A stretch of DNA of 64,000 nucleotides, taken from assembly GCA_017559135.1 (NCBI GenBank), contig JAFYSZ010000003.1:124001-188000 (forward strand), in the 5' to 3' direction. This document shows, piece by piece, positions 17,669-29,059 of the stretch. Both the position numbers and the translations under genes were made by a program. This DNA is from Bacteroidales bacterium. GTDB taxonomy: Bacteria; Bacteroidota; Bacteroidia; Bacteroidales; P3. Position 1 is the first letter of the stretch, and every line of letters begins with the position of its first letter. The notes beneath the pieces are model-generated. The model saw only the letters and a program-made list of their open reading frames with translations, did no database searches and was not told the DNA's origin.

Positions 17669-20008
17669 ATGAAAACAAAAACCTTGTTTCTGAGTTTTTT
17701 ATTGTTTTCCAGTGTTTTGTTTTCGCAAATACCTTTATACAAACAGGCGAATGCACCTTTGGAAGAAAGAATACAGGATCTTTTGCAAAGAATGACTTTG
17801 GAAGAAAAGGCCGGGCAAGTTCTTTGTCCTATGGGTTGGCAGATGTATGTAAAGACAAAAAATGGTATTGAGTTGTCTGAACAATTCAAACAAAAGATGG
17901 ATAGTAATATGCCCGTAGGATTGTTTTGGGCAGTATTGAGAGCAGATCCTTGGACTGAGAAAAATATGGAAACAGGTTTGAATCCAGAATCTTCCGCCGA
18001 GCTTTTGAATAAAATGCAACGCTATGCAATTGAGAAAACACGCTTAGGAATACCTCTTTTGTTTGCAGAGGAATGCCCTCACGGACATATGGCAATAGGA
18101 ACGACTGTTTTTCCGACAGGTCTTGCAATGGCGAGTACTTGGAATCAAGATTTGTTGAAAAAGGCAGGAGAAATAATTGGTTTAGAAGCTCGATTACAAG
18201 GGGCAAATATAGCTTACGGGCCTGTAATAGACCTTTCAAGAGATCCACGTTGGTCGCGAACAGAAGAAACCTTTGGTGAAGATGCAGTTTTGACTGCAAA
18301 ATTGGGAGTAGCCTTTTTAAAAGGAATGCAAGGTGAGAAACAAAATGACGGAAGACACATTTACTCTACATTAAAACACTTTGCAGCATACGGAATTCCA
18401 GAAGGAGGACTTAATGGTCAAAGAGCAGTGATAGGAACAAGGCAACTATTTTCCGAGCACTTAAAACCATTTAAACAAGCTGTAAAAGCAGGGGTTTCAA
18501 GTATTATGACTTCATACAATTCTATTGACGGAATACCTTGTAGTTCAAATAAATATTTACTAACTAACGTTTTGAGAAATCAATGGGGCTTTAACGGCTG
18601 TGTTTTTTCGGATTTGTTCAGCATAGATGGTATTGCAAATACTCATCACGTTGCAAAAGATATTGCACAAGCAGGAAAATTAGCATTAGAAGCAGGAGTA
18701 GATATAGATTTAGGAGCAAATGCGTACGGAGAAAGGCTTTTACAATTGATAAATGATGGATTGTTAGAAGAAAAATACTTAGACAGTGCTGTTGCAAACA
18801 TACTTCGATTAAAATTTAAAATGGGTTTATTTGAGAATCCATACGTATCTAAGGAGAAAGCTAAGAAAGAAGTTCGTTCAAAGCCACATAAAGAAATTGC
18901 TTTGCAAGTTGCAAGAGAAGGAATAGTGTTATTAAAAAATGATGGCGTATTACCTCTGAGCAAAGAGTTGAAAACTATAGCCATTATCGGACCAAATGCA
19001 GATATGAGCTACAATCAGTTAGGTGATTACACTGCTTTTCAAGATTATGATGAGATAATAACACCATTAGAAGGAATAAAAAATAAAGTTTCCTCTAAAA
19101 CAAAAATAAATTATGTAAAAGCATGCTCAATAAGAGATACAATAAATTATGACATTAAATCAGCCGTAAAAGCAACGGAAGAATCAGATGTTGCAATAGT
19201 GTTTGTAGGAGGTTCAAGTGTGAGAGATTTTGAGACAAGTTATTTACAAACAGGTGCAGCACAAGTAAAAAATAATACGATTCTTAAAGATATGGATTGC
19301 GGAGAGGGATATGACAGAGCAAGCCTTGAACTTTTAGGACGACAACAAGAGTTATTAGAAGCTGTTTCAAAGACAGGCAAGCCTTTTATTGTTGTTTATA
19401 TACAAGGACGTCCTTTAAATATGAATTTTTCTGCCGACAAAGCAAATGCTTTACTAACAGCGTGGTATCCTGGCGAGGAAGGAGGAAATGCAATAGCAGA
19501 TATTTTATTTGGAGATTACAATCCTTCGGCTCGATTACCTATTTCAATTCCTCAAAATCAAGGACAATTACCTATATATTATAGTAAAGGATATTCAAAA
19601 GACTATATTGATCAATCGGGTAAGCCTTTGTATGAATTTGGATACGGATTAAGTTATACGAAATTTGAATATAGTGATTTGAAAATAGAGACTTATCCTA
19701 ATAAAGAAGCATTAGTAAAAATTAGTTGTGAGCTAACCAATATCGGAAATCGTGCAGGAGATGAGGTTGTTCAGCTTTATATAAATGATGTAGTTACTTC
19801 TGTTTGTCAAGATGCTATTTTGTTAAAAGATTTCAAGAAGATTCATCTTGAAAAAGGTGAAAAACAAACGCTCGTATTTTATTTATATGAAGAAGACTTA
19901 TCAATCTACAATCAAGATATGAAAGAAGTTGTAGAAAAAGGTGAATTTAAGGTTTTTATAGGGCAATCTTCAACAAAATTCAAACTAAAAGGAAGTTTCA
20001 ATCTTTAA
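17669..20008 (+). CDS. Beta-glucosidase-like enzyme, GH3
   Basis: A 779-residue family 3 glycoside hydrolase with signal peptide (about 1-19). The N-terminal barrel contains YGPVIDLSRDPRWSRTEETFGED (about 186-208), the KHFAAYG motif and the predicted nucleophile Asp315 in VFSDLFSIDG. The alpha/beta sandwich domain (about 415-620, AIIGPNADMSYNQLGDY) and a C-terminal fibronectin-III-like domain follow, the usual BglX order. In most characterised members the residue after the nucleophile is tryptophan (SDW); here it is leucine, as in some xylosidase-type enzymes, so substrate is uncertain. Co-transcribed with the fucosidase, suggesting sequential trimming of one fucosylated glycan. Confidence 0.9.
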   Translation: MKTKTLFLSFLLFSSVLFSQIPLYKQANAPLEERIQDLLQRMTLEEKAGQVLCPMGWQMYVKTKNGIELSEQFKQKMDSNMPVGLFWAVLRADPWTEKNMETGLNPESSAELLNKMQRYAIEKTRLGIPLLFAEECPHGHMAIGTTVFPTGLAMASTWNQDLLKKAGEIIGLEARLQGANIAYGPVIDLSRDPRWSRTEETFGEDAVLTAKLGVAFLKGMQGEKQNDGRHIYSTLKHFAAYGIPEGGLNGQRAVIGTRQLFSEHLKPFKQAVKAGVSSIMTSYNSIDGIPCSSNKYLLTNVLRNQWGFNGCVFSDLFSIDGIANTHHVAKDIAQAGKLALEAGVDIDLGANAYGERLLQLINDGLLEEKYLDSAVANILRLKFKMGLFENPYVSKEKAKKEVRSKPHKEIALQVAREGIVLLKNDGVLPLSKELKTIAIIGPNADMSYNQLGDYTAFQDYDEIITPLEGIKNKVSSKTKINYVKACSIRDTINYDIKSAVKATEESDVAIVFVGGSSVRDFETSYLQTGAAQVKNNTILKDMDCGEGYDRASLELLGRQQELLEAVSKTGKPFIVVYIQGRPLNMNFSADKANALLTAWYPGEEGGNAIADILFGDYNPSARLPISIPQNQGQLPIYYSKGYSKDYIDQSGKPLYEFGYGLSYTKFEYSDLKIETYPNKEALVKISCELTNIGNRAGDEVVQLYINDVVTSVCQDAILLKDFKKIHLEKGEKQTLVFYLYEEDLSIYNQDMKEVVEKGEFKVFIGQSSTKFKLKGSFNL

Positions 20009-20019
20009 CATATTTTTCC

Positions 20020-21645
<1,626 letters not shown>

Positions 21646-21652
21646 TTTTGAA

Positions 21653-23665
21653 ATGAAAAAAGTATTTGTTCTTTTCGCTTTATTTGTTTTGGGTTTTAAT
21701 TTGAATTTGTTTGCTCAAACAGATAATAGCGTTGTTATGGAAATCGCAGGAGAAAAAATAACGAAGTCAGAGTTCTTGAAAATGTATAATAGGAATAATC
21801 ATACTCCTGGGAATATAGATAAAAAAGATTTAGATGCGTATCTTGACCTTTTCATTAATTATAAACTAAAATTATTACAAGCAAGAGAATTAGGATTAGA
21901 TACATTGCAATCTTATTTAGAAGAAGTTGATAAATACAGACAGCAATTGATTGTTCCGTATTTAAATGATGCGCAAGTAACACAATCATTAATAGAAGAG
22001 GCATACGAAAGAACAAAAACATTTATAAGAGCTTCTCATATTTTAATTTCATTGCCAGAAAACGCTAATCCAACTGATACTCTTAACGCTTATAATCAAG
22101 CGATGAATATTAGAGAAAAAGCACTAAAAGGAGAAGATTTTTCTGTTTTAGCAAAGTTATATTCCGATGATCCTTCTGCAAAAGACAAAAAAGAACAAAA
22201 TTATAAAGGTAATGGAGGTGATTTAGGATATTTTACTTCAATGACGATGATTTATCCTTTTGAAAATGCTTGCTATTCTATGAATGTAGGAGAAGTTTCT
22301 ACTCCAATCAAAACCCGTTTTGGTTATCACATCATAAAGTTGGTTGATAAGATACCTGCCTTTTTTAGTACGGTAGACCTTTCTCATATATTGGTTGGCT
22401 TTGATAGTCGTTCAGAACAAGAAAGTGAAAAAATAATAAACGAAGTCTATGCTAAATTACAAGAAGGCAACGTATCTTTTGATTCACTTGTAAGAGTATA
22501 TTCAGATGATAAGTCTTCTGCAAGTACAGGTGGTGTTTTGAAAAATCAAAAAGTAAATACAATTCCAGCAAATTACGTTTTGCAACTTTCAAAACTAAAA
22601 GAAGGCGAAATTTCTGCACCATTTAAAACTCCTTTTGGTTGGCATATAATCAAGCCAATCTCTTATAAAGAAATACCTTCTTTGGAAAAACAAAGGAGTG
22701 TTATTGAAAACAGAATATCTAAGGATGAAAGAAGTTTTAAATCCTTGGAGTCTTTTGCAGATAAGTCGATGCAAGAATACGGATTTGTAGAAGACAAAGA
22801 AGGACTAAAAGAAATAGAGAAAATACTTACCGATTCCGTGTTTTCTGCAACATGGACAATTCCCGCAGACTTTGCAAACAATTCCGAATTGTTTAGAATA
22901 GGAGATTTTTCTTTCACTGTGTACGATTTAGCGAAGGAAATAGAAAAACATCAACGCACTCAACCAGCAGAATACTTGCCTTATTATTTAGAAAAACTAT
23001 ATAATACAGTAGTTTTAGAGCAAGTTGTGAATTATGCAGACAGTAAATTAGAGGATAAATACCCTGAAATTAAATCAGAAATTAAAGAATTTAGCGATGG
23101 AGTATTGATTTTTTCAATTACTGATCAAATGGTGTGGAATAAATCATTGATTGACACCCTTGGTTTGCAGAAATATTTTGCAGAAAATCAACAAAAATAC
23201 AATTGGAATAAGAGAGCAAGCGTAACTTTGTGGAATATTGATGCAGATAAGAGCGAAACTTCAAAAGTTGAGAAGATATTGAAAAAAGCCGTACGCAAAG
23301 GTTGGACTAATGCAGAGGTTAAAGAAAAATTATCTCGAAAATTGAAGATAAAAGAAGATGTTGACAAAAAGATTGTCTTCAAATGGGGTAAATATGAAAA
23401 AGGAGATAATAAGATTGTTGATGATTTATTTTGGTCAGATACCACACAAGAAAAAGGTACTGTAAAACTCTATGAAAACAAAGGCAAAAAAATTATGTTT
23501 TTAATATTAGACTCTTGGTTAGATGTAGAGCCTAAAAATTTAGACGAATGTAGAGGTTTAGTAACTTCGGATTACCAATCATATTTAGAAAAACAATGGA
23601 TTGAAAGCCTAAGAACAAAATACCAATACAAAGTTTATCAAGATGTTTACAATACTATAAAGTAA
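21653..23665 (+). CDS. Periplasmic peptidyl-prolyl isomerase with two parvulin domains
   Basis: A 670-residue secreted foldase: signal peptide (about 1-21), a SurA-N-like helical segment with the GEKITKSEFLKMYNR start seen in Bacteroidota foldases, then parvulin domains at about 125-235 (RASHILISL ... FGYHIIKLVDK) and about 240-345 (LSHILVGFD ... FGWHIIKP). The remaining 300 residues are helical without a recognised domain. Likely role: folding of outer-membrane proteins. It follows guaB by 7 nt and is followed 9 nt later by a second parvulin chaperone, an arrangement I believe is common in Bacteroidales. Confidence 0.88.
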   Translation: MKKVFVLFALFVLGFNLNLFAQTDNSVVMEIAGEKITKSEFLKMYNRNNHTPGNIDKKDLDAYLDLFINYKLKLLQARELGLDTLQSYLEEVDKYRQQLIVPYLNDAQVTQSLIEEAYERTKTFIRASHILISLPENANPTDTLNAYNQAMNIREKALKGEDFSVLAKLYSDDPSAKDKKEQNYKGNGGDLGYFTSMTMIYPFENACYSMNVGEVSTPIKTRFGYHIIKLVDKIPAFFSTVDLSHILVGFDSRSEQESEKIINEVYAKLQEGNVSFDSLVRVYSDDKSSASTGGVLKNQKVNTIPANYVLQLSKLKEGEISAPFKTPFGWHIIKPISYKEIPSLEKQRSVIENRISKDERSFKSLESFADKSMQEYGFVEDKEGLKEIEKILTDSVFSATWTIPADFANNSELFRIGDFSFTVYDLAKEIEKHQRTQPAEYLPYYLEKLYNTVVLEQVVNYADSKLEDKYPEIKSEIKEFSDGVLIFSITDQMVWNKSLIDTLGLQKYFAENQQKYNWNKRASVTLWNIDADKSETSKVEKILKKAVRKGWTNAEVKEKLSRKLKIKEDVDKKIVFKWGKYEKGDNKIVDDLFWSDTTQEKGTVKLYENKGKKIMFLILDSWLDVEPKNLDECRGLVTSDYQSYLEKQWIESLRTKYQYKVYQDVYNTIK

Positions 23666-23674
23666 TAATAAATT

Positions 23675-25042
23675 ATGTCAAGAATATTTTTGTTATCAGC
23701 ATTTGCTCTTTTTCTTAGTTTTGTTGCTTCTGCACAAGAAAACGTTAATGATGATGTAGTTGTCGATAAAGTAATAGCTATTGTAGGACAAAATATGATT
23801 AAAAAATCAGAATTAGAAACAGCTTTCCTACAACAAAAAATAAATAGTAAACTCATTATTGAAAACGAATATGAACAAAAATGCGATTTATTAGAAGGAA
23901 TGCTAATAAACAAATTGATGTTGCATCAAGCAGAAGTAGATTCTGTTGAAGTTACCGATGATGAAGTAAACAGAGAAATGGATAACAGAATAAGATATAT
24001 GATTAGTGCTTACGGATCACAAGAGATGTTGGAAAAACAAATGCGAAAAACACTAAGTGAAATCAAATCTTATTACAAAGACATAATCAAAGAAAATATA
24101 ATGATAGCTCAAATAGAGCAAAAATTAACAGGAAGCTTATCTGTAACACCGCAAGAAGTAGCAGATTTTTATAATTCAATACCAAAAGATAGCCTACCAA
24201 CTATTGAACAAGAATATATCTTTTCTCAAATAGTAAAAATTCCAAAAATTTCTGAGGAAGAAAAAGAAAGAGTAAAAGAAAAGCTTAATGAATACAGAGA
24301 TAGAATACTTAAAGGAACTAAATTCTCAACAATAGCAACTCTTTACTCAGAAGATCCTGCCTCAGCAAAGAAAGGAGGAGAATTAGGCTTCTTTTCACGA
24401 GGCGATATGGTAGGAGAATTTGAAAATGCAGCCTTTGCACTTCAAGATGGAGAGATTTCACCAATAATAGAAACCAAATATGGATTTCATATCATTCAAA
24501 TGATTGAAAGAAGAGGCAATCAAGTAAATTGTCGTCATATATTATTGCAACCCAAAATAACTTCACAACAATTAGGCGAAGCCTACAAAGAATTAGAGGA
24601 AATAAAAGAAAAAATAGATAAAGGAGAAATAACCTTTGAGGAAGCAATAATAAAATATTCAGACGATCCCTCAAAAGTAAATGATGGATTAATAGTAAAT
24701 CCCTATAATGCAAGTGCAATTTTCTCTAAGGACGCAATAAATGAAACTATATTCAATATAGATAAAGTTGATTTTGAATCAATGAAACAAGGAGAAATCA
24801 CAAAACCTATTAAATTCAAAACCGAATTATCAGAAGCCTATCGACTAATAAAAGTAAAACGCAAAACCGATGCACACAAAGTAGATTTAATACTTGATTA
24901 CGACAAAGTGCATAGTTCAGCCTTAGACAATAAAAAGACAGAAACAATAAGAAATTGGGCAAACAAAAGATTGAAAAAAACATACGTAAAAATAGATCCT
25001 GAATATCAATCTTGCGACTTCAAACTAAATTGGATTAAATAA
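23675..25042 (+). CDS. SurA-like chaperone / peptidyl-prolyl isomerase
   Basis: A 455-residue periplasmic chaperone with signal peptide (about 1-20), a SurA N-terminal chaperone segment (about 28-170, VVDKVIAIVGQNMIKKSELE) and parvulin domains at about 180-285 (FSQIVKIPK ... YGFHIIQMIE) and about 287-390 (CRHILLQP). The DKVIAIVG opening is a SurA hallmark. It should escort unfolded barrel proteins to the outer membrane. It lies between another parvulin protein and a MoxR ATPase gene with only 3 nt to the latter. Confidence 0.9.
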   Translation: MSRIFLLSAFALFLSFVASAQENVNDDVVVDKVIAIVGQNMIKKSELETAFLQQKINSKLIIENEYEQKCDLLEGMLINKLMLHQAEVDSVEVTDDEVNREMDNRIRYMISAYGSQEMLEKQMRKTLSEIKSYYKDIIKENIMIAQIEQKLTGSLSVTPQEVADFYNSIPKDSLPTIEQEYIFSQIVKIPKISEEEKERVKEKLNEYRDRILKGTKFSTIATLYSEDPASAKKGGELGFFSRGDMVGEFENAAFALQDGEISPIIETKYGFHIIQMIERRGNQVNCRHILLQPKITSQQLGEAYKELEEIKEKIDKGEITFEEAIIKYSDDPSKVNDGLIVNPYNASAIFSKDAINETIFNIDKVDFESMKQGEITKPIKFKTELSEAYRLIKVKRKTDAHKVDLILDYDKVHSSALDNKKTETIRNWANKRLKKTYVKIDPEYQSCDFKLNWIK

Positions 25043-25045
25043 ACA

Positions 25046-25999
25046 ATGAACCAAGTAGAACAACTAAATACACTAATAGATAAATGCAATCTTTTGAAAA
25101 AAGAGATTGCAAAAGTAATTGTTGGGCAAAAGGAAATAGTAAATCAAATACTTATTTCAATACTTTCTTCGGGACATTGTCTTTTAGTTGGCGTTCCTGG
25201 CTTAGCAAAGACTCTTTTAGTCAATACAATTGCAAAAACCTTAGGCTTAACCTATAAAAGGATACAATTTACACCCGATTTAATGCCTTCTGACATAATC
25301 GGGAGCGAAATTTTAAATACAAACAGAGAGTTAGAGTTTATAAAAGGACCTTTATTCGCTAATATATTACTTGCAGACGAAATAAACCGAACACCACCTA
25401 AAACTCAATCCGCTTTATTAGAAGCAATGCAAGAACACAAAGTAACAGTAAATGCAAAAACCTATCCTTTGCAAGAACCTTTCTTTGTTTTAGCAACCCA
25501 AAACCCTATTGAACAAGAAGGAACTTATCCATTACCAGAAGCACAGTTAGACAGATTTATGTTTATGCTTTGGTTAGACTATCCATCATTTGAAGAAGAA
25601 GTACAAATTCTAAAAAATACTACAACAGATAAAACAATAGAGGTAGAGAAAATATTAGAAATTCAAGACATTCTTGACATTCAAAACCTTATAAAGCAAG
25701 TTCCCGTTAGCGATAACGTATATGATTATGTAGTTTCTTTGGTTTCAAAAACCAGAAATAAAGGAAGTGAAATCGCAACTAAGTATCTACAATGGGGAGC
25801 AGGACCTCGTGCTTCGCAATACTTAATAATGGGAGCAAAAGCACACGCAGTCTTAAACGGAAAGTATTCTCCTGACATTGAAGACGTAAATGCTGTTGCC
25901 GTTGCAACACTTCGTCACAGAATAGTCCTCAATTACGAAGCACAAGCAAACGGCTACACAACAGAAACCATAATTAAAGAACTTATAAATAGCAAATAG
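25046..25999 (+). CDS. MoxR family AAA+ ATPase
   Basis: A 317-residue AAA+ ATPase acting as a chaperone or assembly factor. Walker A GVPGLAKT (about 51-58), Walker B ILLADEINRTPPKTQSALLEAMQE (about 109-132), the sensor motif ATQNPIEQEGTYPLPEAQLDRF and a C-terminal lid domain are all present. MoxR genes usually sit beside DUF58 and von Willebrand factor A genes (Bat operon in Bacteroidota); here neither is found, and the gene is embedded in the foldase-lpxD run, so its client is unclear. Confidence 0.92.
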   Translation: MNQVEQLNTLIDKCNLLKKEIAKVIVGQKEIVNQILISILSSGHCLLVGVPGLAKTLLVNTIAKTLGLTYKRIQFTPDLMPSDIIGSEILNTNRELEFIKGPLFANILLADEINRTPPKTQSALLEAMQEHKVTVNAKTYPLQEPFFVLATQNPIEQEGTYPLPEAQLDRFMFMLWLDYPSFEEEVQILKNTTTDKTIEVEKILEIQDILDIQNLIKQVPVSDNVYDYVVSLVSKTRNKGSEIATKYLQWGAGPRASQYLIMGAKAHAVLNGKYSPDIEDVNAVAVATLRHRIVLNYEAQANGYTTETIIKELINSK

Positions 26000-26003
26000 C
26001 ATA

Positions 26004-27341
26004 ATGAAAAAGGTATTATATTTTTTAATAGCAAACTTATTCGTATTAACTCTTGTAGCACAGCCTGCAAGAGAAAGAAATCCAATAACCGATAATACGA
26101 AAACAACAAATCAAACACAACAAGCAATTGGACTTCAAGGCGATGGTTGTAACTATCTAATGGTTTCACAACCTCCAAAGCCAAAAAAAGGTAAGACAAC
26201 AAAGAAACAACAACCAACAGAACCATATTATCCTGAAAAAATCGAAGCATACATTTGTTTTGAGCCATCTTCTGCTTACTACACCGAAGAAGGCTTAAAT
26301 ATATTAGACAGTATTTATTCTATTGCCTTTGCACAAGCAAATACCAAGTTCTATAAAATGACAATAGATGCCTTTGACGATGCAGAACCATTGAACGAAC
26401 TCAACGCATCATTAGCTCGCGACAGAGCAGCAATGATATTCAACTATTTCTCTTCAAGAGAAGGAACAGAATTTATAATCAAGCGAACACCAAGCACCTA
26501 TACACACTCTTGCAGTGGCGAAATGCCATACTACATCAAATACAAAATGCCATTTGACTTCAAATGGACAAGTCTTTACAACAAAAGCGAAGAAGAAAGA
26601 ACCAAAGACGGAATCAATTTAGTAGGAAAAGTAAGATTACTCATAGAAGACGACCCAGAAGGCTGTCTTGGAGAATACTTTGACTACTATTACCCATCAC
26701 AAGACTCAGTACTATCAGGCAATCACGCAAGCATAACAATACCAAAAGGAGCATTAGAATCAATAACTCATACAAAAGACACAATAGAATACACATGCAA
26801 TATTTCTTATAAAGAATTTATGAGTTTTGAAGAACTAACAAGCAATTACCACTTAATCCCTCACAAAAAGCAATACCTAATAAACGCAGGTTATATAGTA
26901 ATTGACGCAGAGCATCAGCCAGATTACCACTCTTGTCAAAACAAAGAAAATTTCCAACCTATCATAAACGTAAGAGTTCCAATAGAATTACAACAAAATG
27001 ACGCAAGATTGAAATTCTACGCAAAAGTTTACGACAATAAAGGCAAACCAATCTACAAATCAATACCTACTAAAAAAGAAAAAGACAAAGAAACAAAACT
27101 TCAAACCCTTACAGTAGATCTTACAGCCTTTCAATTAGACACCATTTACCTTGGTAAAAAAGTTGAAGAAAAAGAATTATCAGACTATTTCTTCTCTGCA
27201 AAAGAAGGAGAGCCAGGAGCATTTCAAGCAATGGGCGGTTGGCTTAAACCATACAAGCTAAACAAAAAAGGACAATACATTATCAAGAAGCAAATGCAAA
27301 TGGTACTTCGTAAACCTATTGGAGAGATAATAGAAGAATAA
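26004..27341 (+). CDS. Secreted protein with degenerate OmpA-like domain
   Basis: A 445-residue protein with signal peptide (about 1-20, LTLVAQ). After a lysine-rich linker (about 53-70, PPKPKKGKTTKKQQP) residues about 77-160 follow the OmpA-C pattern: EEGLNILDSIYSIA, an AFDDAEPLN turn and LNASLARDRAAMIFNYF, equivalent to N-x-LS-x-RA in peptidoglycan-binding domains. The rest (about 175-445) is beta-rich with no recognised domain. Binding of peptidoglycan is an inference from this partial match. It sits 4 nt after MoxR and 5 nt before the TlpA lipoprotein, in an operon of envelope-assembly genes. Confidence 0.55.
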   Translation: MKKVLYFLIANLFVLTLVAQPARERNPITDNTKTTNQTQQAIGLQGDGCNYLMVSQPPKPKKGKTTKKQQPTEPYYPEKIEAYICFEPSSAYYTEEGLNILDSIYSIAFAQANTKFYKMTIDAFDDAEPLNELNASLARDRAAMIFNYFSSREGTEFIIKRTPSTYTHSCSGEMPYYIKYKMPFDFKWTSLYNKSEEERTKDGINLVGKVRLLIEDDPEGCLGEYFDYYYPSQDSVLSGNHASITIPKGALESITHTKDTIEYTCNISYKEFMSFEELTSNYHLIPHKKQYLINAGYIVIDAEHQPDYHSCQNKENFQPIINVRVPIELQQNDARLKFYAKVYDNKGKPIYKSIPTKKEKDKETKLQTLTVDLTAFQLDTIYLGKKVEEKELSDYFFSAKEGEPGAFQAMGGWLKPYKLNKKGQYIIKKQMQMVLRKPIGEIIEE

Positions 27342-27346
27342 AGAAA

Positions 27347-28459
27347 ATGAAAAAAATTAGCCATTTATTCACGCTATTTATTGCATTCCTTGCTTTCACT
27401 TCTTGTTCAAGCAAGAGTGAACTTGCAATAGAAGTCCCAGAACTCTCGCAAGGAGAAATCACAATCATATACGCAACACCCGATCAAATAGATTCACGTC
27501 AGCAAGAGACATTAAAAACCGTGCAAATCACAAATGGTAAAGCACAAATAGTCTTTGATACAATTTCTTTTGACAAAAAAATCAAAGATTGTACGATGTT
27601 GATTCAAGACACAAGCAAACAATTCGCTTATGGCATACCTTTACCATTAGAAAAAGGCAAAACCCTTACAATAAAGATAAGTGGAGTTGATAAATATTTG
27701 CAAAAAGAGGATTATTTGAAAATAACCTATTCTGGCTCAAAGAAAGCAGAAGAATTTTCAAAATTTTATAACGACTTAATGGAACAAAATAAAATCCTTT
27801 TAAGCAATCCTGAAAACACAAAAGAAGTTTACACAAAACAAGCTAATATTTACAAAAACTATATCGAGACAAACAAAGAATCAGGCTTAGTTTACTCTCT
27901 TATGATAGGACAACTAATGCAGTTTAAACTAAACGACCAAAACCCTATCATAGATTTATGTTCAAACCTATGTCTTAGTGTAGAAGAAAGCAATATTTGG
28001 GCGAATTATTTATGCAAAATCTTGGCTGAACGTCAGAAAAAAGCACATTCTTCCTCAATATTGAGTTTTACAGCAATAGATAGAGACGAAAAAGAATACA
28101 CCGAAAGAGATATAAAGCCACATAAATACGTCTTAGTATGCTTTTGGGCATCGTGGTGCAAGCCTTGCAAAGAAGAATTGCCACAACTCAAAAAGATATA
28201 CGAAAAATACAACTCCAAAGGTTTAGAAATAGTAAATATTTCAGTAGATTTACAACCTGTTGAATGGTTAGAATTTACAAAAACAAATCCTTTACCATGG
28301 CTTTCCTTGTGGGGGAATGGTCATGAACTCACTGCAAAATATGATTTCCAAACAATTCCTTTCAATATCATAGCCGATGAAAATGGAAAAGTGATAAAAA
28401 GAGAATTATACAAAGAAGAAATCGACAAGGCAATAGAAGAATTATTCAATGAAGAATAA
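27347..28459 (+). CDS. TlpA-like thiol-disulfide lipoprotein with DUF4369
   Basis: A 370-residue lipoprotein: lipobox TSCSSK (Cys20), an N-terminal DUF4369 beta domain (about 25-125), a helical linker and a C-terminal thioredoxin fold (about 228-365) with active site FWASWCKPCKEELP. Likely reduces or oxidises protein thiols in the periplasm, probably drawing electrons from DsbD at 57-59 kb (inference). Its last 11 nt overlap the next gene. Confidence 0.88.
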   Translation: MKKISHLFTLFIAFLAFTSCSSKSELAIEVPELSQGEITIIYATPDQIDSRQQETLKTVQITNGKAQIVFDTISFDKKIKDCTMLIQDTSKQFAYGIPLPLEKGKTLTIKISGVDKYLQKEDYLKITYSGSKKAEEFSKFYNDLMEQNKILLSNPENTKEVYTKQANIYKNYIETNKESGLVYSLMIGQLMQFKLNDQNPIIDLCSNLCLSVEESNIWANYLCKILAERQKKAHSSSILSFTAIDRDEKEYTERDIKPHKYVLVCFWASWCKPCKEELPQLKKIYEKYNSKGLEIVNISVDLQPVEWLEFTKTNPLPWLSLWGNGHELTAKYDFQTIPFNIIADENGKVIKRELYKEEIDKAIEELFNEE

Positions 28460-29048
28460 AATTCGTTTTAAACGCATATCAAACCGACACAAACAAGCAA
28501 TATATTTTCTTTTTGGTATTGCATTAGGATTCGGTTTGATATTTTTTTTTGTAAAAGACAAGTTTTCCACCTTAGAAGCCAACGAATCAAAAAATATTAC
28601 AATCAAAGAACAAACTATTTCGCAGTTTCCTGTTAGAGATTCGGTTTATTTAGATCTTAATGCCTCAGACACCTTAGACCTTCAAGAAGTTAGAGGAGTA
28701 GGAAAGGTGAGAGCAAGAAATATATACAAGTACGGACAAAAATTAGGAGGATATATCAGCGTCAATCAACTCAAAGAAGTTTATAGCATAGACTCTGCAA
28801 CCTTTGAACAAATCAAACCACATTTCTATGCAGGCAAAACCGAGATTAGAAAAGTAAATATCAATAGCGATGACCCTAAATACTTAGCACGACACCCCTA
28901 TATTGACTTTGCTCTTGCCAAAGCACTGATACGCTTTCGCAAAAAATACGAAAAAGACTTTAACTCAATAGAAGAAATCAAACAAATACATTTAATGGAC
29001 GAAGAAACCTACAACAAACTTCGCCCTTATATTAAATTATCCGAATAA
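28449..29048 (+). CDS. Membrane-anchored helix-hairpin-helix protein (ComEA-like)
   Basis: A 199-residue protein with one membrane helix (about 18-37) and two helix-hairpin-helix modules: [25 protein letters not shown] (about 74-98) and [28 protein letters not shown] (about 137-164). The same order as ComEA, the periplasmic DNA-binding receptor of transformation, but the link between the modules is longer than in the classical single-domain form. It overlaps the TlpA gene by 11 nt and precedes lpxD by 11 nt. Confidence 0.8.
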   Translation: MKNKIRFKRISNRHKQAIYFLFGIALGFGLIFFFVKDKFSTLEANESKNITIKEQTISQFPVRDSVYLDLNASDTLDLQEVRGVGKVRARNIYKYGQKLGGYISVNQLKEVYSIDSATFEQIKPHFYAGKTEIRKVNINSDDPKYLARHPYIDFALAKALIRFRKKYEKDFNSIEEIKQIHLMDEETYNKLRPYIKLSE

Positions 29049-29059
29049 AAAATAGAATT

